Positions 1 to 8,919 of a stretch of DNA of 64,000 nucleotides are shown here, piece by piece (positions within the stretch are counted from its first letter, which is position 1; the number at the start of each line of letters is the position of its first letter). The DNA comes from Granulicella tundricola MP5ACTX9. Lineage in GTDB: Bacteria > Acidobacteriota > Terriglobia > Terriglobales > Acidobacteriaceae. The stretch lies in the NCBI RefSeq assembly GCF_000178975.2, contig NC_015064.1:3286001-3350000 (forward strand), written 5' to 3'. Both the position numbers and the translations under genes were made by a program. Under the pieces are notes generated by a model. The model did no database searches and was not told where the DNA came from. It saw nothing but the letters and a program-made list of their open reading frames with translations.

Positions 1-2864
1 ATCTTCCAGCCGCCGGCTGCTAGATCCAGATAATGGTTCATGCCGCCACCGTACTGCTTGCCACGGCCAAATGGCAGGGCATAGACCATGGTCCCCGAAA
101 GGTTATGACGGGAGTCAAAACCGCTTGGGCCGTAGTCTGCATGCCCGTTGTATCCGTTCTGCCAGTACGCACTCGCGCCGCTGACGCTCGCCGTCCCAAA
201 GAAGCCCGGGTTATTCGTCATTGCCTTGGAAAGCGTGTAGTTAATGGTGTACTCCAGCCCGTTATGCTGCCGGCGACGAAGCTGCAACTGCAGTGCGTTG
301 TAGTTCATCATCGATTCCGTCTCCGTCACGACCACCGCACCCGTCTGACCGACGGTAGCGACATACGGAGCCACGGCGCCCGGAGCAGTCAACTGATTAC
401 CGGCGCGGGCGTCGATCAGGTGCTGACCCGTCTGCCCCAAATAGCTCGCCACCACGGATGTCGTGTTGTTCACCTGGTACTCACCGGAGAGCGAGTACTC
501 CTGAATGAACGCGGGCTTAATGTTCTTGTCCCACGCACGAATCGTATTGCTGGACGTCGCCGCAGCGAAGCTAGATGGCAGCGCCGTTGCGGTCGGCAGA
601 GGAGTACCAGGGCTCGTCGCCGTCGCCGCAACCGCCTGGTACTGATAGGCAGACTGGAACGGTGGGTTGAAGTTCAGGCGAAGGTTCGCACCCGTGCCTT
701 CCAGGTAGTTCGTAATGCCGTAACCGCCACGAATCACCATGCGCGCCTTCGGATTGTAGGCAAAACCAAACCGCGGCATGAAGTTAGTGTAGGTCGGATG
801 GTAGAGCGCACGAGCATCGCCAAACGCATTGGCCGCTCCTGCGGTACCGGCTAGCCAGTACAGACCTGTGGTCAGGTCCAGATTGGCCTGCTTGTTGTTG
901 ACCTCGTAGATCGGCTGGTCGTACTCATAGCGCAACCCGATATTCACGGTCAGCTTGGCGGTGGGCTTCCAGTCGTCCTGAACAAAGGCTGCATCACGAT
1001 ACTGGCGCTGGCCGGACCGGCCGCTGTTCGCTCCGATGCCGGCGTAGTAGACCTGACCGGTGACGAAGTCGGGAACGGTCGACCCCGTAAACGCCCCCGT
1101 GTACTGCTCGTGGCCCAGCAAGCCGTCATTGCCGGCATACGCATTCTGCTGCTGATAGCGCAGGATTTCGACACCCAGCTTCAGCGTGTGCTTAGAAAGC
1201 TGCCATGTGAGATCGTCGCCATAAGTAAACGTGTTGTCGATCAGGTTTTGACTGGCCGGAGAATTTCCTACTGTCGTGAAGTAAGTGGTATTTGTTGTTC
1301 CCTGGCCTCCCCCGGAGAAGTCCTGGGAAGCGAAGCCCGCAATAGCCTGCGGAGCATTGATCCCGACCACGGAGTTGCCGCTTGCGAAGGCGCCCGTCGT
1401 GTCGTTGAGAATGCCCTGCACCCAGCGCACACGAGACCAGCCAGCACGGAACTCGTTCACAATCGCTGAGTTGAACGTGTGGACCTCATTGATCGCTATG
1501 CCTTTGAAGGGATAGCTGTTCCCGGTGGGAAAGGTGATCGCCAGCGCCGCCTGCGGCTGAGCGTCGGACGCCTCACCCTGTGAGTAGCGAGCCATGATGC
1601 TGTCCTTGCGGCTGAGCGTGTAGTCGATCTTTACGTCGCCCTGGTCGTTCCGTTCATACTTCTTGTAAGTGCCCGTGTAGTTGTTCTGCGAACCCAGCAG
1701 ACCGGTACCCGTCCTGTTCGGCTGCGGATAGTACTGTGGATGAGCAAAGAGGTACGTGGCCACAGGGTTCGTAATCGGAACCTGGTTGTTCACATACGGA
1801 GTCCGCACACCGTTGACAAAGTGGTATAGCTGCGTCGGAATAGCGGAGAAGTCACCGGTGCGCCATGCGGTAGGAATCACGCTGTCGACCTGAGTGCCGC
1901 CGGTGTGCCAGCGGGCTGCCTCGTAATCGGCAAAGAAGAACAGCTTATCCTTCTTGATCGGGCCACCAATGGTCCCGCCAAAGATGCTCTGCGTAAAGGG
2001 CTGTCTGGCCGTTCCTGAGAAGTTATTGCTCCAGCTATTGGCGTTCATATTCGCATCTTGCAGATAGAAATAGGCTCCGCCATGCAGGCTGTTGGTACCG
2101 CTCTTCATGACCGTGATGACGTCGCCGCCATTCACATTTCCGTACTCAGCCGTGGCGTTGGAAGTAATGGTCGTAAGATTCTCGATCGCCTCCGGAGCAG
2201 GGTTGTACCCGATCACGTTGTTGATCGTCTCGTTCATCTCCACGCCGTCCAGCATGTAGTTGTTCGTCTGGTTCCGGTTTCCGTTAATCGAAACCTGGCC
2301 GCCCTGGTTCGTATCGCGCTCAATCGCATTCTGGTTGCTCATCGAGCTTGGCTCAGTCGTCACAGCGCCCGGAATGAACTGCGTCACGGCTGAAAAGTTA
2401 CGGCCGTTCAGCGGAAGATTCTCCACCGTATTCGCACTGAAGGTTGACGCAATAGTTGAGTTGTCGGTATCGAGAATCGGAGCCAGTTCGCTCGTCACGG
2501 TCACCGTGTCGCTTGCCGCGCCGGTCTGGAGCGTGCCGTCGATCTTCGCGGTCTGGTCAACCTCCAGCGTGAACGTGTTGGACTTGAACGTCTTGAACCC
2601 TGCCCCGGTGATCGTCAGAGTGTAGTGACCAATCTGCAGGAAGCGCAGGCTGTACTGGCCAGCACCATTCGTCGTTGCGGCGGTATCCACTCCGGTATCC
2701 ACATTGTGTACGACGACCTGTGCATCCCGCACGATCGCGCCCGTCGAATCGGTGACGACGCCGTTGACCGAACCCGTGATGGTCTGCGCATGGGCTGCAA
2801 CGGATGCCGCCACGCTCATACAAACGACTGCCGCTCCAAAATTCCTATAGGTGTGCTTCCTCAT
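1..2864 (-). CDS. TonB-dependent receptor, Oar-like (C-terminus cut by window edge)
   Basis: About 954 residues are visible and the reading frame stays open to the window edge, so the last part of the beta-barrel is missing. A signal peptide (first 27 residues, ending AAHAQ) is followed by a carboxypeptidase-regulatory/Ig-like domain (about residues 30-115) and a plug region with the motifs VENLPLNGRNF, QVSINGNRNQTNNYMLDGVE and IGGPIKKDKLFFFADYE. These are typical of the large acidobacterial receptors thought to import glycans or oligomers across the outer membrane; the substrate cannot be told. The ATG at 2864 is preceded by AGGAGA with good spacing. The gene stands alone and is divergent from the hydrolase at 3594. 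Confidence 0.93.
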   Translation of the reverse strand, partial: MRKHTYRNFGAAVVCMSVAASVAAHAQTITGSVNGVVTDSTGAIVRDAQVVVHNVDTGVDTAATTNGAGQYSLRFLQIGHYTLTITGAGFKTFKSNTFTLEVDQTAKIDGTLQTGAASDTVTVTSELAPILDTDNSTIASTFSANTVENLPLNGRNFSAVTQFIPGAVTTEPSSMSNQNAIERDTNQGGQVSINGNRNQTNNYMLDGVEMNETINNVIGYNPAPEAIENLTTITSNATAEYGNVNGGDVITVMKSGTNSLHGGAYFYLQDANMNANSWSNNFSGTARQPFTQSIFGGTIGGPIKKDKLFFFADYEAARWHTGGTQVDSVIPTAWRTGDFSAIPTQLYHFVNGVRTPYVNNQVPITNPVATYLFAHPQYYPQPNRTGTGLLGSQNNYTGTYKKYERNDQGDVKIDYTLSRKDSIMARYSQGEASDAQPQAALAITFPTGNSYPFKGIAINEVHTFNSAIVNEFRAGWSRVRWVQGILNDTTGAFASGNSVVGINAPQAIAGFASQDFSGGGQGTTNTTYFTTVGNSPASQNLIDNTFTYGDDLTWQLSKHTLKLGVEILRYQQQNAYAGNDGLLGHEQYTGAFTGSTVPDFVTGQVYYAGIGANSGRSGQRQYRDAAFVQDDWKPTAKLTVNIGLRYEYDQPIYEVNNKQANLDLTTGLYWLAGTAGAANAFGDARALYHPTYTNFMPRFGFAYNPKARMVIRGGYGITNYLEGTGANLRLNFNPPFQSAYQYQAVAATATSPGTPLPTATALPSSFAAATSSNTIRAWDKNIKPAFIQEYSLSGEYQVNNTTSVVASYLGQTGQHLIDARAGNQLTAPGAVAPYVATVGQTGAVVVTETESMMNYNALQLQLRRRQHNGLEYTINYTLSKAMTNNPGFFGTASVSGASAYWQNGYNGHADYGPSGFDSRHNLSGTMVYALPFGRGKQYGGGMNHYLDLAAGGWK

Positions 2865-3380
2865 ACGCTTGGTCTCCTGGCTCTCGTGAAAACAGATTCG
2901 GGTGAATGGATTACAGCCCGCCTTTGGTCGTTCAGGCAATGTCTGTGTGAAATAAGTTGAGCTAAGGCAGTTGAGAAAGACGTACCAGCCCATCGAATCG
3001 TCAATTGGGCACAAAGATGAAAGGACTTCTAAAAATCCTAAGAACCAGCGATACAGGGGATTGAAAGGAATCCTCCCGTTTACTGATCCTCCTCAACGTA
3101 GTCTGCTGAATGGATGTTGATCCATAATCTCTCAGAGTCGCGTTTGAGCTATAGGGCATTTGTCCCAGGAACATTTGCTCACCGCTCGGCATTGCTTTCA
3201 ACACTCATGGAATGAGCTACTTACAACTATTTTCTTCAAAAACAACCCCAAACTTTCTTGTCAAGCCCCCACGAGCTCAAAAATTCGTTCAACCTGCTCA
3301 ATCTAAACAACTTAGAAGCGAAAAATAGATGGCGTATTTACCCCGGCTAACCAGATACAATTGAAGGAGAAGTAAAACCT

Positions 3381-3417
3381 CGGCACCGACGGAAAACCCG
3401 CCGGTGCCGTACTTTTT
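3381..3417 (+). terminator. Rho-independent terminator-like hairpin without an upstream gene
   Basis: CGGCACCGACGG pairs with CCGCCGGTGCCG (one A/C mismatch in 12 pairs) around an AAAAC loop, and is followed by TACTTTTTG. It points in the + direction, but no + strand gene precedes it, so it would end an unannotated short transcript or insulate the 3594 gene. Confidence 0.6.
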
Positions 3418-3420
3418 GAG

Positions 3421-3565
3421 CTAAACCCAATGGATGGAAGACTTTACAGCCTTGGGTGAACAAAACAAAGACTTTAGATCGGGTCCGAAGCCCATGTCCG
3501 AACCTAACTCTAATGTTCTGAAGACTTTGCACAAATAGCCGGGGGTGGAGGGGTACCCTGCACCG
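3421..3565 (-). repeat. Dispersed repeat family A, copy 1
   Basis: Read on the minus strand, this contains AAAGTCTTCAGAACATTAG followed by TTAGGTTCGGAC and two further AAAGTCTT units, next to a C-rich block with GGGTACCCCT. The same elements recur at 19262, 37931 and 60045, always in intergenic DNA. It lies directly upstream of the 3594 gene. Confidence 0.65.
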
Positions 3566-3593
3566 GAAAGGAAAGACCCAAATCCAGGCCACC

Positions 3594-4394
3594 ATGACCT
3601 TCCTCGGCAGCGGCACCTCCATGGGCGTCCCCACGCTCGGATGCCCCTGCGCCGTCTGCGCCGACGCCCGCATCCCCGGCTCCCGCAACCGCCGCACCCG
3701 CCCATCCCTCCGCCTGGAATGGGAAGGTCACACCGTTTTGATCGACACCGGCCCCGACTTCCACGCCCAGGCCATCCGCGAGAACATCTCCCGCGTAGAC
3801 GCCGTCTTCTACACCCACCACCACGCCGACCACATCCTCGGCATGGACGACCTCCGCCCCCTCAGCTTCCGCAACACCACCCCCCTGCCCCTCTACGCCG
3901 ACGACCCCACCGCCGACGCCCTCGAGCGCGTCTTCGGCTACACCTTCCGCACCGAAAACCGCTACCCCACCAGCGCCCGCGTCCAAATCCACCGTCTCGA
4001 CCCCACCCCCGGCAGCACCACCCGGATCTTCGGCGCAAACTTCCAGCGCATCCCCGTCATCCACGGCCGGGAGCGCATCACCGGCTACCGCTTCGGCTCC
4101 GCCGCCTACCTTACCGACATGAGCGACATCCCTCCTGAAAGCCTGGCCCTGCTCCAGGGACTAGACATCCTCATCCTTGACGCCCTCCGCCCCGCCCCCC
4201 ACCCCAGCCACTCCCACGTAGCCAAGTCCATCGCCTTCGTAGAGCAGCTCAAGCCCAAACGAGCCTACTTTACCCACATGGGCCACGAACTGGACCACAA
4301 CGCCACCGAAGCCACCCTCCCCCAGGGAATCCACCTGGCCTACGACGGCCTCCAACTCACCTTCGACATAGCCCCAGAAGAAACCGCCTCATGA
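3594..4394 (+). CDS. Metallo-beta-lactamase-fold hydrolase, PhnP-like
   Basis: The 266-residue protein has the metal-binding HHHADH motif (residues 75-80) and, near the N-terminus, GSGTSMGVP followed by GCPCAVC, whose cysteines correspond to the structural zinc site of PhnP-type phosphodiesterases. PhnP cleaves cyclic ribose phosphates in C-P lyase pathways, but no phn genes are nearby, so the substrate is unknown; a cyclic phosphodiester or a related small molecule is a reasonable guess. It is probably cytoplasmic, as no signal peptide is seen. The stop overlaps the ribF start (ATGA), indicating translational coupling. The ATG at 3594 has only a weak upstream AGG. Confidence 0.85.
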   Translation: MTFLGSGTSMGVPTLGCPCAVCADARIPGSRNRRTRPSLRLEWEGHTVLIDTGPDFHAQAIRENISRVDAVFYTHHHADHILGMDDLRPLSFRNTTPLPLYADDPTADALERVFGYTFRTENRYPTSARVQIHRLDPTPGSTTRIFGANFQRIPVIHGRERITGYRFGSAAYLTDMSDIPPESLALLQGLDILILDALRPAPHPSHSHVAKSIAFVEQLKPKRAYFTHMGHELDHNATEATLPQGIHLAYDGLQLTFDIAPEETAS

Positions 4395-5365
4395 AGATCT
4401 ACCGCAGCCTCTCAGAACTCCCCGCAGACCTCGGCCCCGTAGTAGCCACCATCGGTAACTTCGACGGAGTCCACCGCGGCCACCGCTGGGTCATCGACCA
4501 GGTCAATGCCCGCGCCCGCACCCTCTGCCTCCCGTCTCTCCTGATCACCTTCGACCCCCATCCCGTCCGCGTCCTCCGCCCCGACGCCCCCCACTCCCTC
4601 ATCACCCCCCTCGAGCAAAAACTAGCCCTCCTCGGCGAGACCGGCATCGACGCAGCACTCATCCTCCCCTTCACCCCAGAGCTCTCCCGCCTCACCGCCC
4701 GCCAGTTCGCCGAGATCCTAGCCAATGACATCCACGTCCGTGAGGTCCACGAGGGCGAGAACTTCCGCTTCGGCCACAAGGCAGAAGCCGGCATGGAAGG
4801 CCTCGAGCAGCTAGGCCACGAACTCGGCTTCACCGCCCAGACCTACTCCCCGCACATCCTCCGCGCCGCCCCCGTCTCCTCGTCGCGCATCCGGAACCTC
4901 ATCGCCGCCGGCGCTCTCCACCACGCCCGAGCCCTCACTGGCCGCCCCTTCGCCATCCAGAGCACCCCCGCCTCCGGCCGCGGCTACGGCACCCGCTACA
5001 CCGTCCCCACCATCAACCTGGCCCCCTACCCGGAGCTCCTCCCCGCCAAGGGCGTCTACGTCACCACCCTGAAGGTAGGCACAGGCCCCCATGCCGAAAC
5101 CTTCAACGCCGTCACCAACATAGGCGACCGCCCCACCTTCGGAGCCGACTCCTTCGCGGTCGAGTCCCACCTCCTCAACTTCCACGCTGTCGATCTCAAC
5201 GAGCAGACACCGCTGGAACTGACCTTCCTCCAACGCCTCCGCCCGGAGATCCGCTGGCCCAACCCCGAAGCCCTCCGCACCCAGATCGGCCTCGACGTGA
5301 AGAAAGCACAACGCTACTTCGCTCTCTGCACCACTCTGACAAAAGAAAAGGCCCCAGCGACATAA
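4391..5365 (+). CDS. ribF: Bifunctional riboflavin kinase / FMN adenylyltransferase
   Basis: The 324-residue protein makes FMN and then FAD from riboflavin and ATP. The N-terminal FAD synthetase half shows the nucleotidyltransferase signature IGNFDGVHRGH and later SSSRIRNLIAAG; the C-terminal flavokinase half has GRGYGTRYTVPTINL and NIGDRPTFG. Length and domain order are those of standard bacterial RibF. It is the second gene of a two-gene unit, with a 4-base overlap with the hydrolase before it. FAD made here would also serve the ThyX encoded at 23310. Confidence 0.96.
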   Translation: MKIYRSLSELPADLGPVVATIGNFDGVHRGHRWVIDQVNARARTLCLPSLLITFDPHPVRVLRPDAPHSLITPLEQKLALLGETGIDAALILPFTPELSRLTARQFAEILANDIHVREVHEGENFRFGHKAEAGMEGLEQLGHELGFTAQTYSPHILRAAPVSSSRIRNLIAAGALHHARALTGRPFAIQSTPASGRGYGTRYTVPTINLAPYPELLPAKGVYVTTLKVGTGPHAETFNAVTNIGDRPTFGADSFAVESHLLNFHAVDLNEQTPLELTFLQRLRPEIRWPNPEALRTQIGLDVKKAQRYFALCTTLTKEKAPAT

Positions 5366-5377
5366 GCCGCTGAGGCC
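5341..5377 (-). terminator. Terminator of the S41-like gene
   Basis: On the minus strand GGCC-TCAGCG pairs with CGCTG-GGGCC (one mismatch) and is followed by TTTTCTTTT. The hairpin lies inside the last codons of the convergent ribF gene, so the two genes share 3' sequence. Confidence 0.6.
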
Positions 5378-5395
5378 GTCTCACAACCGTTTGCG

Positions 5396-6655
5396 TTACG
5401 CCGCCTTAGCTTTCAGCAGATCGAGCGCCTTGGTCAACTGATCGTCCACGGTCACGGTAGGCTTGACCACCGGCACGGTAGCAGCGGAAGCCGCACCTTC
5501 GACAGCCACCGTATCGTCGTCCGACTCGCCATCATCGTTCGGCGTGTTCCCCGCCACGAGTACACCCGGAGTCACCGCATCATCCTGTAGCTTCTTGCCG
5601 GAGGGCGTCTCATACTTCGCAACCGAAAGGATCAAAGCAGCGCCATCCGGCAGCTCGAACGTCTTCTGCTGAGCGCCTTCACCAAACGTCTTCTCTCCCA
5701 CCAGCTCCGCCCGCTTGTTATCAAGCAGCGCACCCGCAACAAGCTCGCCCGGCCCCGCAGTCCCACGATTCACCAGCACCACCACCGCTCCGGTCGGATC
5801 GATAGCCTTAGCCCCATCCGCCGTAAACGTAACCTTCGCAACCTTCTGTCCTTCGAGAGTCGCAATCGTCCCGCTCTTCAGGAAGAAGTTCGCCAGCAGC
5901 GTGGCGTCAGCCATATCGCCCGCAGACACATCCCGCAGGTCGAGCAAAACCTTCTTGCCGCCGTTCTTCTGGCTCGCCTTCAGCTTGCCTTCGAGCGCCG
6001 CCACATGGTCGTGGTCCAGGATCACCGGCTTCAGATACACAATGGTCGAGTTCTCATACATCGTCTCGGCAACCGGCGGCTCGATCGTGATCGTCCGCGT
6101 CATCGTCACCTTATCCGGCACCGTCTTGCGCGGCCTCACGACGGACACCGTAAGCTCAGACCCAGGCTTGCCTTCGAGCATCGTCCCAAGCATCGCCAGT
6201 GAAAGATCCCGTGTATCCACGCCGCTGATCGCCTCGATGATGTCGCCATCGTTGAAGTTAGCCTTATCCGCCGGGCTGCCCGGCACAACAGAAACCACGG
6301 TCGCATACCCAAACCGCTTCGAGATCACCATCCCAACCTGCGCCCGCGCACCCTTGTCGACGGCAATCGCCTTCTTGTAAGCCGCATAGTCCGCCGGAGC
6401 AAGATAGCTCGAATCCGCATCCAGCGACTCCAGCAGCCCGCGCAACGCGCCATTCGTCACCTGCGGAATGTTCGGCTCGGAGACGTAGTCGGACTGGATA
6501 TGCCGCAGTACCTCGCTGTACACGTTGATCTGCCGGTACGCCCCCTCCTGCGGCTCAGAGGCAGCACTCACGCCGCTCGCATGCACACCAAAGAAGACCG
6601 TCAGCACAAACACGACGGAGACAGCAAGCAGCAGGATCTTTGAACTCTTCGGCAT
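5396..6655 (-). CDS. S41-fold (CtpA-like) secreted protein with degenerate catalytic dyad
   Basis: The 419-residue protein has an N-terminal membrane or signal segment (residues 7-30), a PDZ domain (about 100-175, with VVPGSPADKANFNDGDII) and an S41 core. In active C-terminal processing proteases the nucleophile lies in a G-(S/T)-A-S-A-S-E motif and the base lysine in T-F-G-K-G, 25 residues later. Here the positions read GTAGPGE (Gly301) and TFGEG (Glu326), so both catalytic residues are gone, while the later Gln330 is kept. The fold looks intact, so this is probably a periplasmic PDZ scaffold or regulator rather than a protease. The C-terminus is acidic and alanine-rich. Confidence 0.85.
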   Translation of the reverse strand: MPKSSKILLLAVSVVFVLTVFFGVHASGVSAASEPQEGAYRQINVYSEVLRHIQSDYVSEPNIPQVTNGALRGLLESLDADSSYLAPADYAAYKKAIAVDKGARAQVGMVISKRFGYATVVSVVPGSPADKANFNDGDIIEAISGVDTRDLSLAMLGTMLEGKPGSELTVSVVRPRKTVPDKVTMTRTITIEPPVAETMYENSTIVYLKPVILDHDHVAALEGKLKASQKNGGKKVLLDLRDVSAGDMADATLLANFFLKSGTIATLEGQKVAKVTFTADGAKAIDPTGAVVVLVNRGTAGPGELVAGALLDNKRAELVGEKTFGEGAQQKTFELPDGAALILSVAKYETPSGKKLQDDAVTPGVLVAGNTPNDDGESDDDTVAVEGAASAATVPVVKPTVTVDDQLTKALDLLKAKAA

Positions 6656-6733
6656 AGTCGGAAACAGTCTCCAGGCAAGTTACGATGCAACTAGTTAGAC
6701 GACACCAGTAGCGAAATGATACTCCCAACCATC

Positions 6734-7312
6734 TCAGGTCCCAAACAAACCCTTCGCCCTGGCCTCTTCCAACCGGCCTTCCAAGTACTGCCAAAGCTCC
6801 GGACATCCCGCCTCGACCTCAGGCCTCACCCGCTTCACCACCCGCTCATAGCTGATCCCGTTCTCCCGCCAGCTCTGCCCTCTGTTGGATAGGTTCAGCA
6901 GCACCGGCATCGCCCGGTCCGCCACATGCGCAAACCTGGCCTCCGCCGTCTCCCCCGCCTCAAACTCTATCCAAAGCTTCAGAAACTCCGCCCCGGTTGC
7001 CTCCGGCAGCAGCGCAAAGATCCGCTTCACCGCCTCCAGTTCGTCCGCCTTCCGTTCCGCCCAGCCGCCTTCGACGAACACCATCGTGTCCCCTGTATCG
7101 ATCTCCCCAATATCGTGTACCAGCAGCATCCGCACCACATGATTCAGGTCCACCCCGGCCTCAGCGTATGGAGCCAGACAAACCGCCAGCAGCGTGATCT
7201 GCCAGCTATGCTCCGCGGAGTTCTCATACCGGTCCAGCCCCAGGGGCTTCACCTTCCGCGTCACAGCCTTCAGCTTGTCCAGTTCCAGGATGAAATCGAT
7301 AATCTGCTGCAC
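6734..7312 (-). CDS. HD-domain hydrolase, YfbR-like 5'-deoxynucleotidase family
   Basis: The roughly 192-residue protein has the HD-family metal ligands in ENSAEHSW and LLVHDIGEID, and a later aspartate in AHVADRAMPV. Relatives of this size are metal-dependent 5'-nucleotidases acting on deoxynucleoside monophosphates; the exact substrate is inferred only from the family. Two in-frame GTG codons compete as start (7321 and 7312). The 7312 GTG is better spaced from GAGG and gives the family-like beginning MQQIIDFILELDKLKAV. The tRNA gene lies about 30 bases upstream on the same strand. Confidence 0.85.
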   Translation of the reverse strand: MQQIIDFILELDKLKAVTRKVKPLGLDRYENSAEHSWQITLLAVCLAPYAEAGVDLNHVVRMLLVHDIGEIDTGDTMVFVEGGWAERKADELEAVKRIFALLPEATGAEFLKLWIEFEAGETAEARFAHVADRAMPVLLNLSNRGQSWRENGISYERVVKRVRPEVEAGCPELWQYLEGRLEEARAKGLFGT

Positions 7313-7341
7313 AGCACACACCTCACTTGTCCAAGAGTACT

Positions 7342-7418
7342 TGGTGGCGGTGGGCAGAATCGAACTGCCGACCTACGGGTTATGAGTCCGTCGCTCTAAC
7401 CATCTGAGCTACACCGCC
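7342..7418 (-). tRNA. tRNA-Met (anticodon CAU, elongator type)
   Basis: The 77-base gene folds into a full cloverleaf: acceptor GGCGGTG with CACCGCC, discriminator A, encoded CCA, D-loop TAGCTCAGATGGTTAGAGC, anticodon loop CTCATAA and T-arm GGTTCGATTC-like (read as CAGTTCGATTCTG). CAU could also mark an initiator or a lysidine-modified Ile tRNA, but the GGCGGTGTAGCTCAG start fits elongator Met. Confidence 0.93.
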
Positions 7419-7525
7419 AAGGTGTGTCTGGGTTGGCCGCACCCTCCACCCGGATCGCGCTTACGCGCCGGTGCCGCCAGATATGATGATACGAGCCATT
7501 GCAACCGAGGTCAAACCACCCCCGC

Positions 7526-8248
7526 ATGTCACGCACCCTCGCCGTCATTCCCGCCCGCCTCGCCTCCACCCGTCTTCCCCGCAAGGTTCTCCGCGAGATC
7601 GCCGGCCGACCCATGCTCGCGTGGGTCTACGACGCCGCCCGTGCCTGCCCGCAGCTCGATGAAGTCCTCATCGCCACTGACTCCGAAGAGGTCGCCGCCC
7701 TCTGCCACAAGCACTCCTGGCCAGTCCTCATGACCTCGCCCGAGCTCCCCAGCGGCTCAGACCGCGTCCACGCCGCAGCCCAGGTCCATACAGCAGATAT
7801 CTACGTCAACATCCAGGCAGACGAACCCCTCCTCCACCCCAGCCACATCACCGCCCTACTCACCCCATTCGCAGACCCGAGCGTCGAGGTCACCACCCTC
7901 AAAGTCCTCTGCACACCAGAAAACCTCACCAACCCCAACGCAGTAAAAGTAGTGACCGCACTCGACCACCGCGCCCTCTACTTCTCCCGAGCCACCATCC
8001 CCTACGACCGCGACCAGGCCCATCCACCCATCTACAAGCACATAGGCCTCTACGGGTACCGAGCCGCCGCCCTCAACCGCTTCCACGCCCTCGCCCCGAG
8101 CCCCCTAGAGCAAGCCGAGCGCCTTGAGCAACTACGTTTCCTCGAAAACGGAATCCCCGTCCACGTAGCCCTCACAGAGCACGACACAATCGGCGTAGAC
8201 ACAGAAGAAGATCTGGCAGCCGTGGAGCATCTTCTCAGCAGTCGCTAA
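7526..8248 (+). CDS. kdsB: 3-deoxy-manno-octulosonate cytidylyltransferase
   Basis: The protein (240 residues from this start) activates KDO as CMP-KDO for lipopolysaccharide core synthesis. It shows the family signature VIPARLASTRLPRKVL, NIQADEPLL, TLK and HIGLYGYR. The ATG at 7526 was chosen over an in-frame TTG at 7499 because it begins just before the first core strand (MSRTLAVIPARL). A TATGAT hexamer at 7482-7487 is a possible -10. It is convergent with the HAD gene and overlaps its end by 4 bases. Its presence implies an LPS-bearing outer membrane. Confidence 0.95.
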   Translation: MSRTLAVIPARLASTRLPRKVLREIAGRPMLAWVYDAARACPQLDEVLIATDSEEVAALCHKHSWPVLMTSPELPSGSDRVHAAAQVHTADIYVNIQADEPLLHPSHITALLTPFADPSVEVTTLKVLCTPENLTNPNAVKVVTALDHRALYFSRATIPYDRDQAHPPIYKHIGLYGYRAAALNRFHALAPSPLEQAERLEQLRFLENGIPVHVALTEHDTIGVDTEEDLAAVEHLLSSR

Positions 8249-8919
8249 ACAGCCTCAAACTCCACACGCAGCCCACCCTCCACCACAGTCACCTTCACGC
8301 TCTCAAGCGACCGCGCCACCCACGTCGCCCCAGCAGCATAGATCTCCTCCGCAGTATGCGTCCCCAGCACCCCTAGCACCCGCGCACCCGCAGCCACACC
8401 CGCCCCCACGCCAGACGGAGCATCCTCAACAACCACGCACCCCTTCGTTGAGAACCCGAGTATCTCCGCCCCCTTCATATAAGGCTCCGGATGCGGCTTT
8501 CCATTCACCACGTCATCCGCAGCGATCAGACGATCCGGATACGGCAGCCCCGCAGCCTTCAACCGCCCCAGCAGCAGCCGGCGCGTCGCCGAAGTCACAA
8601 TCGTCCAGCGCTCCGGAGGCAATGAAGCCAGCAACTCCCGAACCCCTGCAAGCACCTTCAGGCCCTCAGTATCCGCAATCTCCAGATCCTCGATATACCG
8701 CAGCCCCTCCGTGACCTCTGCCTCAGTAAAACCGGGCTTATAACCCTTGATCAGATCCACCGCACGAACCCCGTGCGCAATCTGCACGTTCTGCGCATCG
8801 GCCACGCCATAGTGCGCAGCCCACAGCTTCCAGCAACGGTTCACGCTCGCAATCGAGCTGATCAGCACCCCATCCATGTCGAACAGCAGACCCTTGATCT
8901 CGATCGCAACTTCACTCAC
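8245..8919 (-). CDS. HAD-superfamily sugar-phosphate phosphatase-like hydrolase
   Basis: All HAD motifs are visible in 224 residues: motif I LLFDMDGVL (nucleophile Asp), motif II VTSAT, motif III lysine in VVNGKPHPEPY and motif IV VVEDAPSG. A helical cap inserted after motif I places it in the beta-phosphoglucomutase/sugar phosphatase subgroup. The GTG start follows the phosphohexomutase stop directly (TGAGTG), with AAGGA upstream, so the two are cotranslated. Together with manC this suggests a role in sugar-phosphate turnover; the substrate is not known. Confidence 0.88.
   Translation of the reverse strand: MSEVAIEIKGLLFDMDGVLISSIASVNRCWKLWAAHYGVADAQNVQIAHGVRAVDLIKGYKPGFTEAEVTEGLRYIEDLEIADTEGLKVLAGVRELLASLPPERWTIVTSATRRLLLGRLKAAGLPYPDRLIAADDVVNGKPHPEPYMKGAEILGFSTKGCVVVEDAPSGVGAGVAAGARVLGVLGTHTAEEIYAAGATWVARSLESVKVTVVEGGLRVEFEAV

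Larger units (their letters stand above)
2865..3593. other. Long intergenic region between divergent genes
   Basis: No convincing gene lies in these 729 bases. They hold a perfect TTGACA hexamer on the minus strand (3264-3259), a strong hairpin with a T-tract at 3381-3417 that has no gene in front of it, and a family A repeat at 3421-3565. A 67-codon minus-strand frame at 3001-3204 starts with TTG, has no recognisable features and is probably chance. A long leader for the receptor is possible. Confidence 0.6.

Noticed and set aside
3001..3204. 67-codon minus-strand frame in the leader region of the first receptor
   Set aside because: It starts with TTG, has no ribosome-binding site, no domain and no conserved-looking pattern; a chance frame in a gene-free region.
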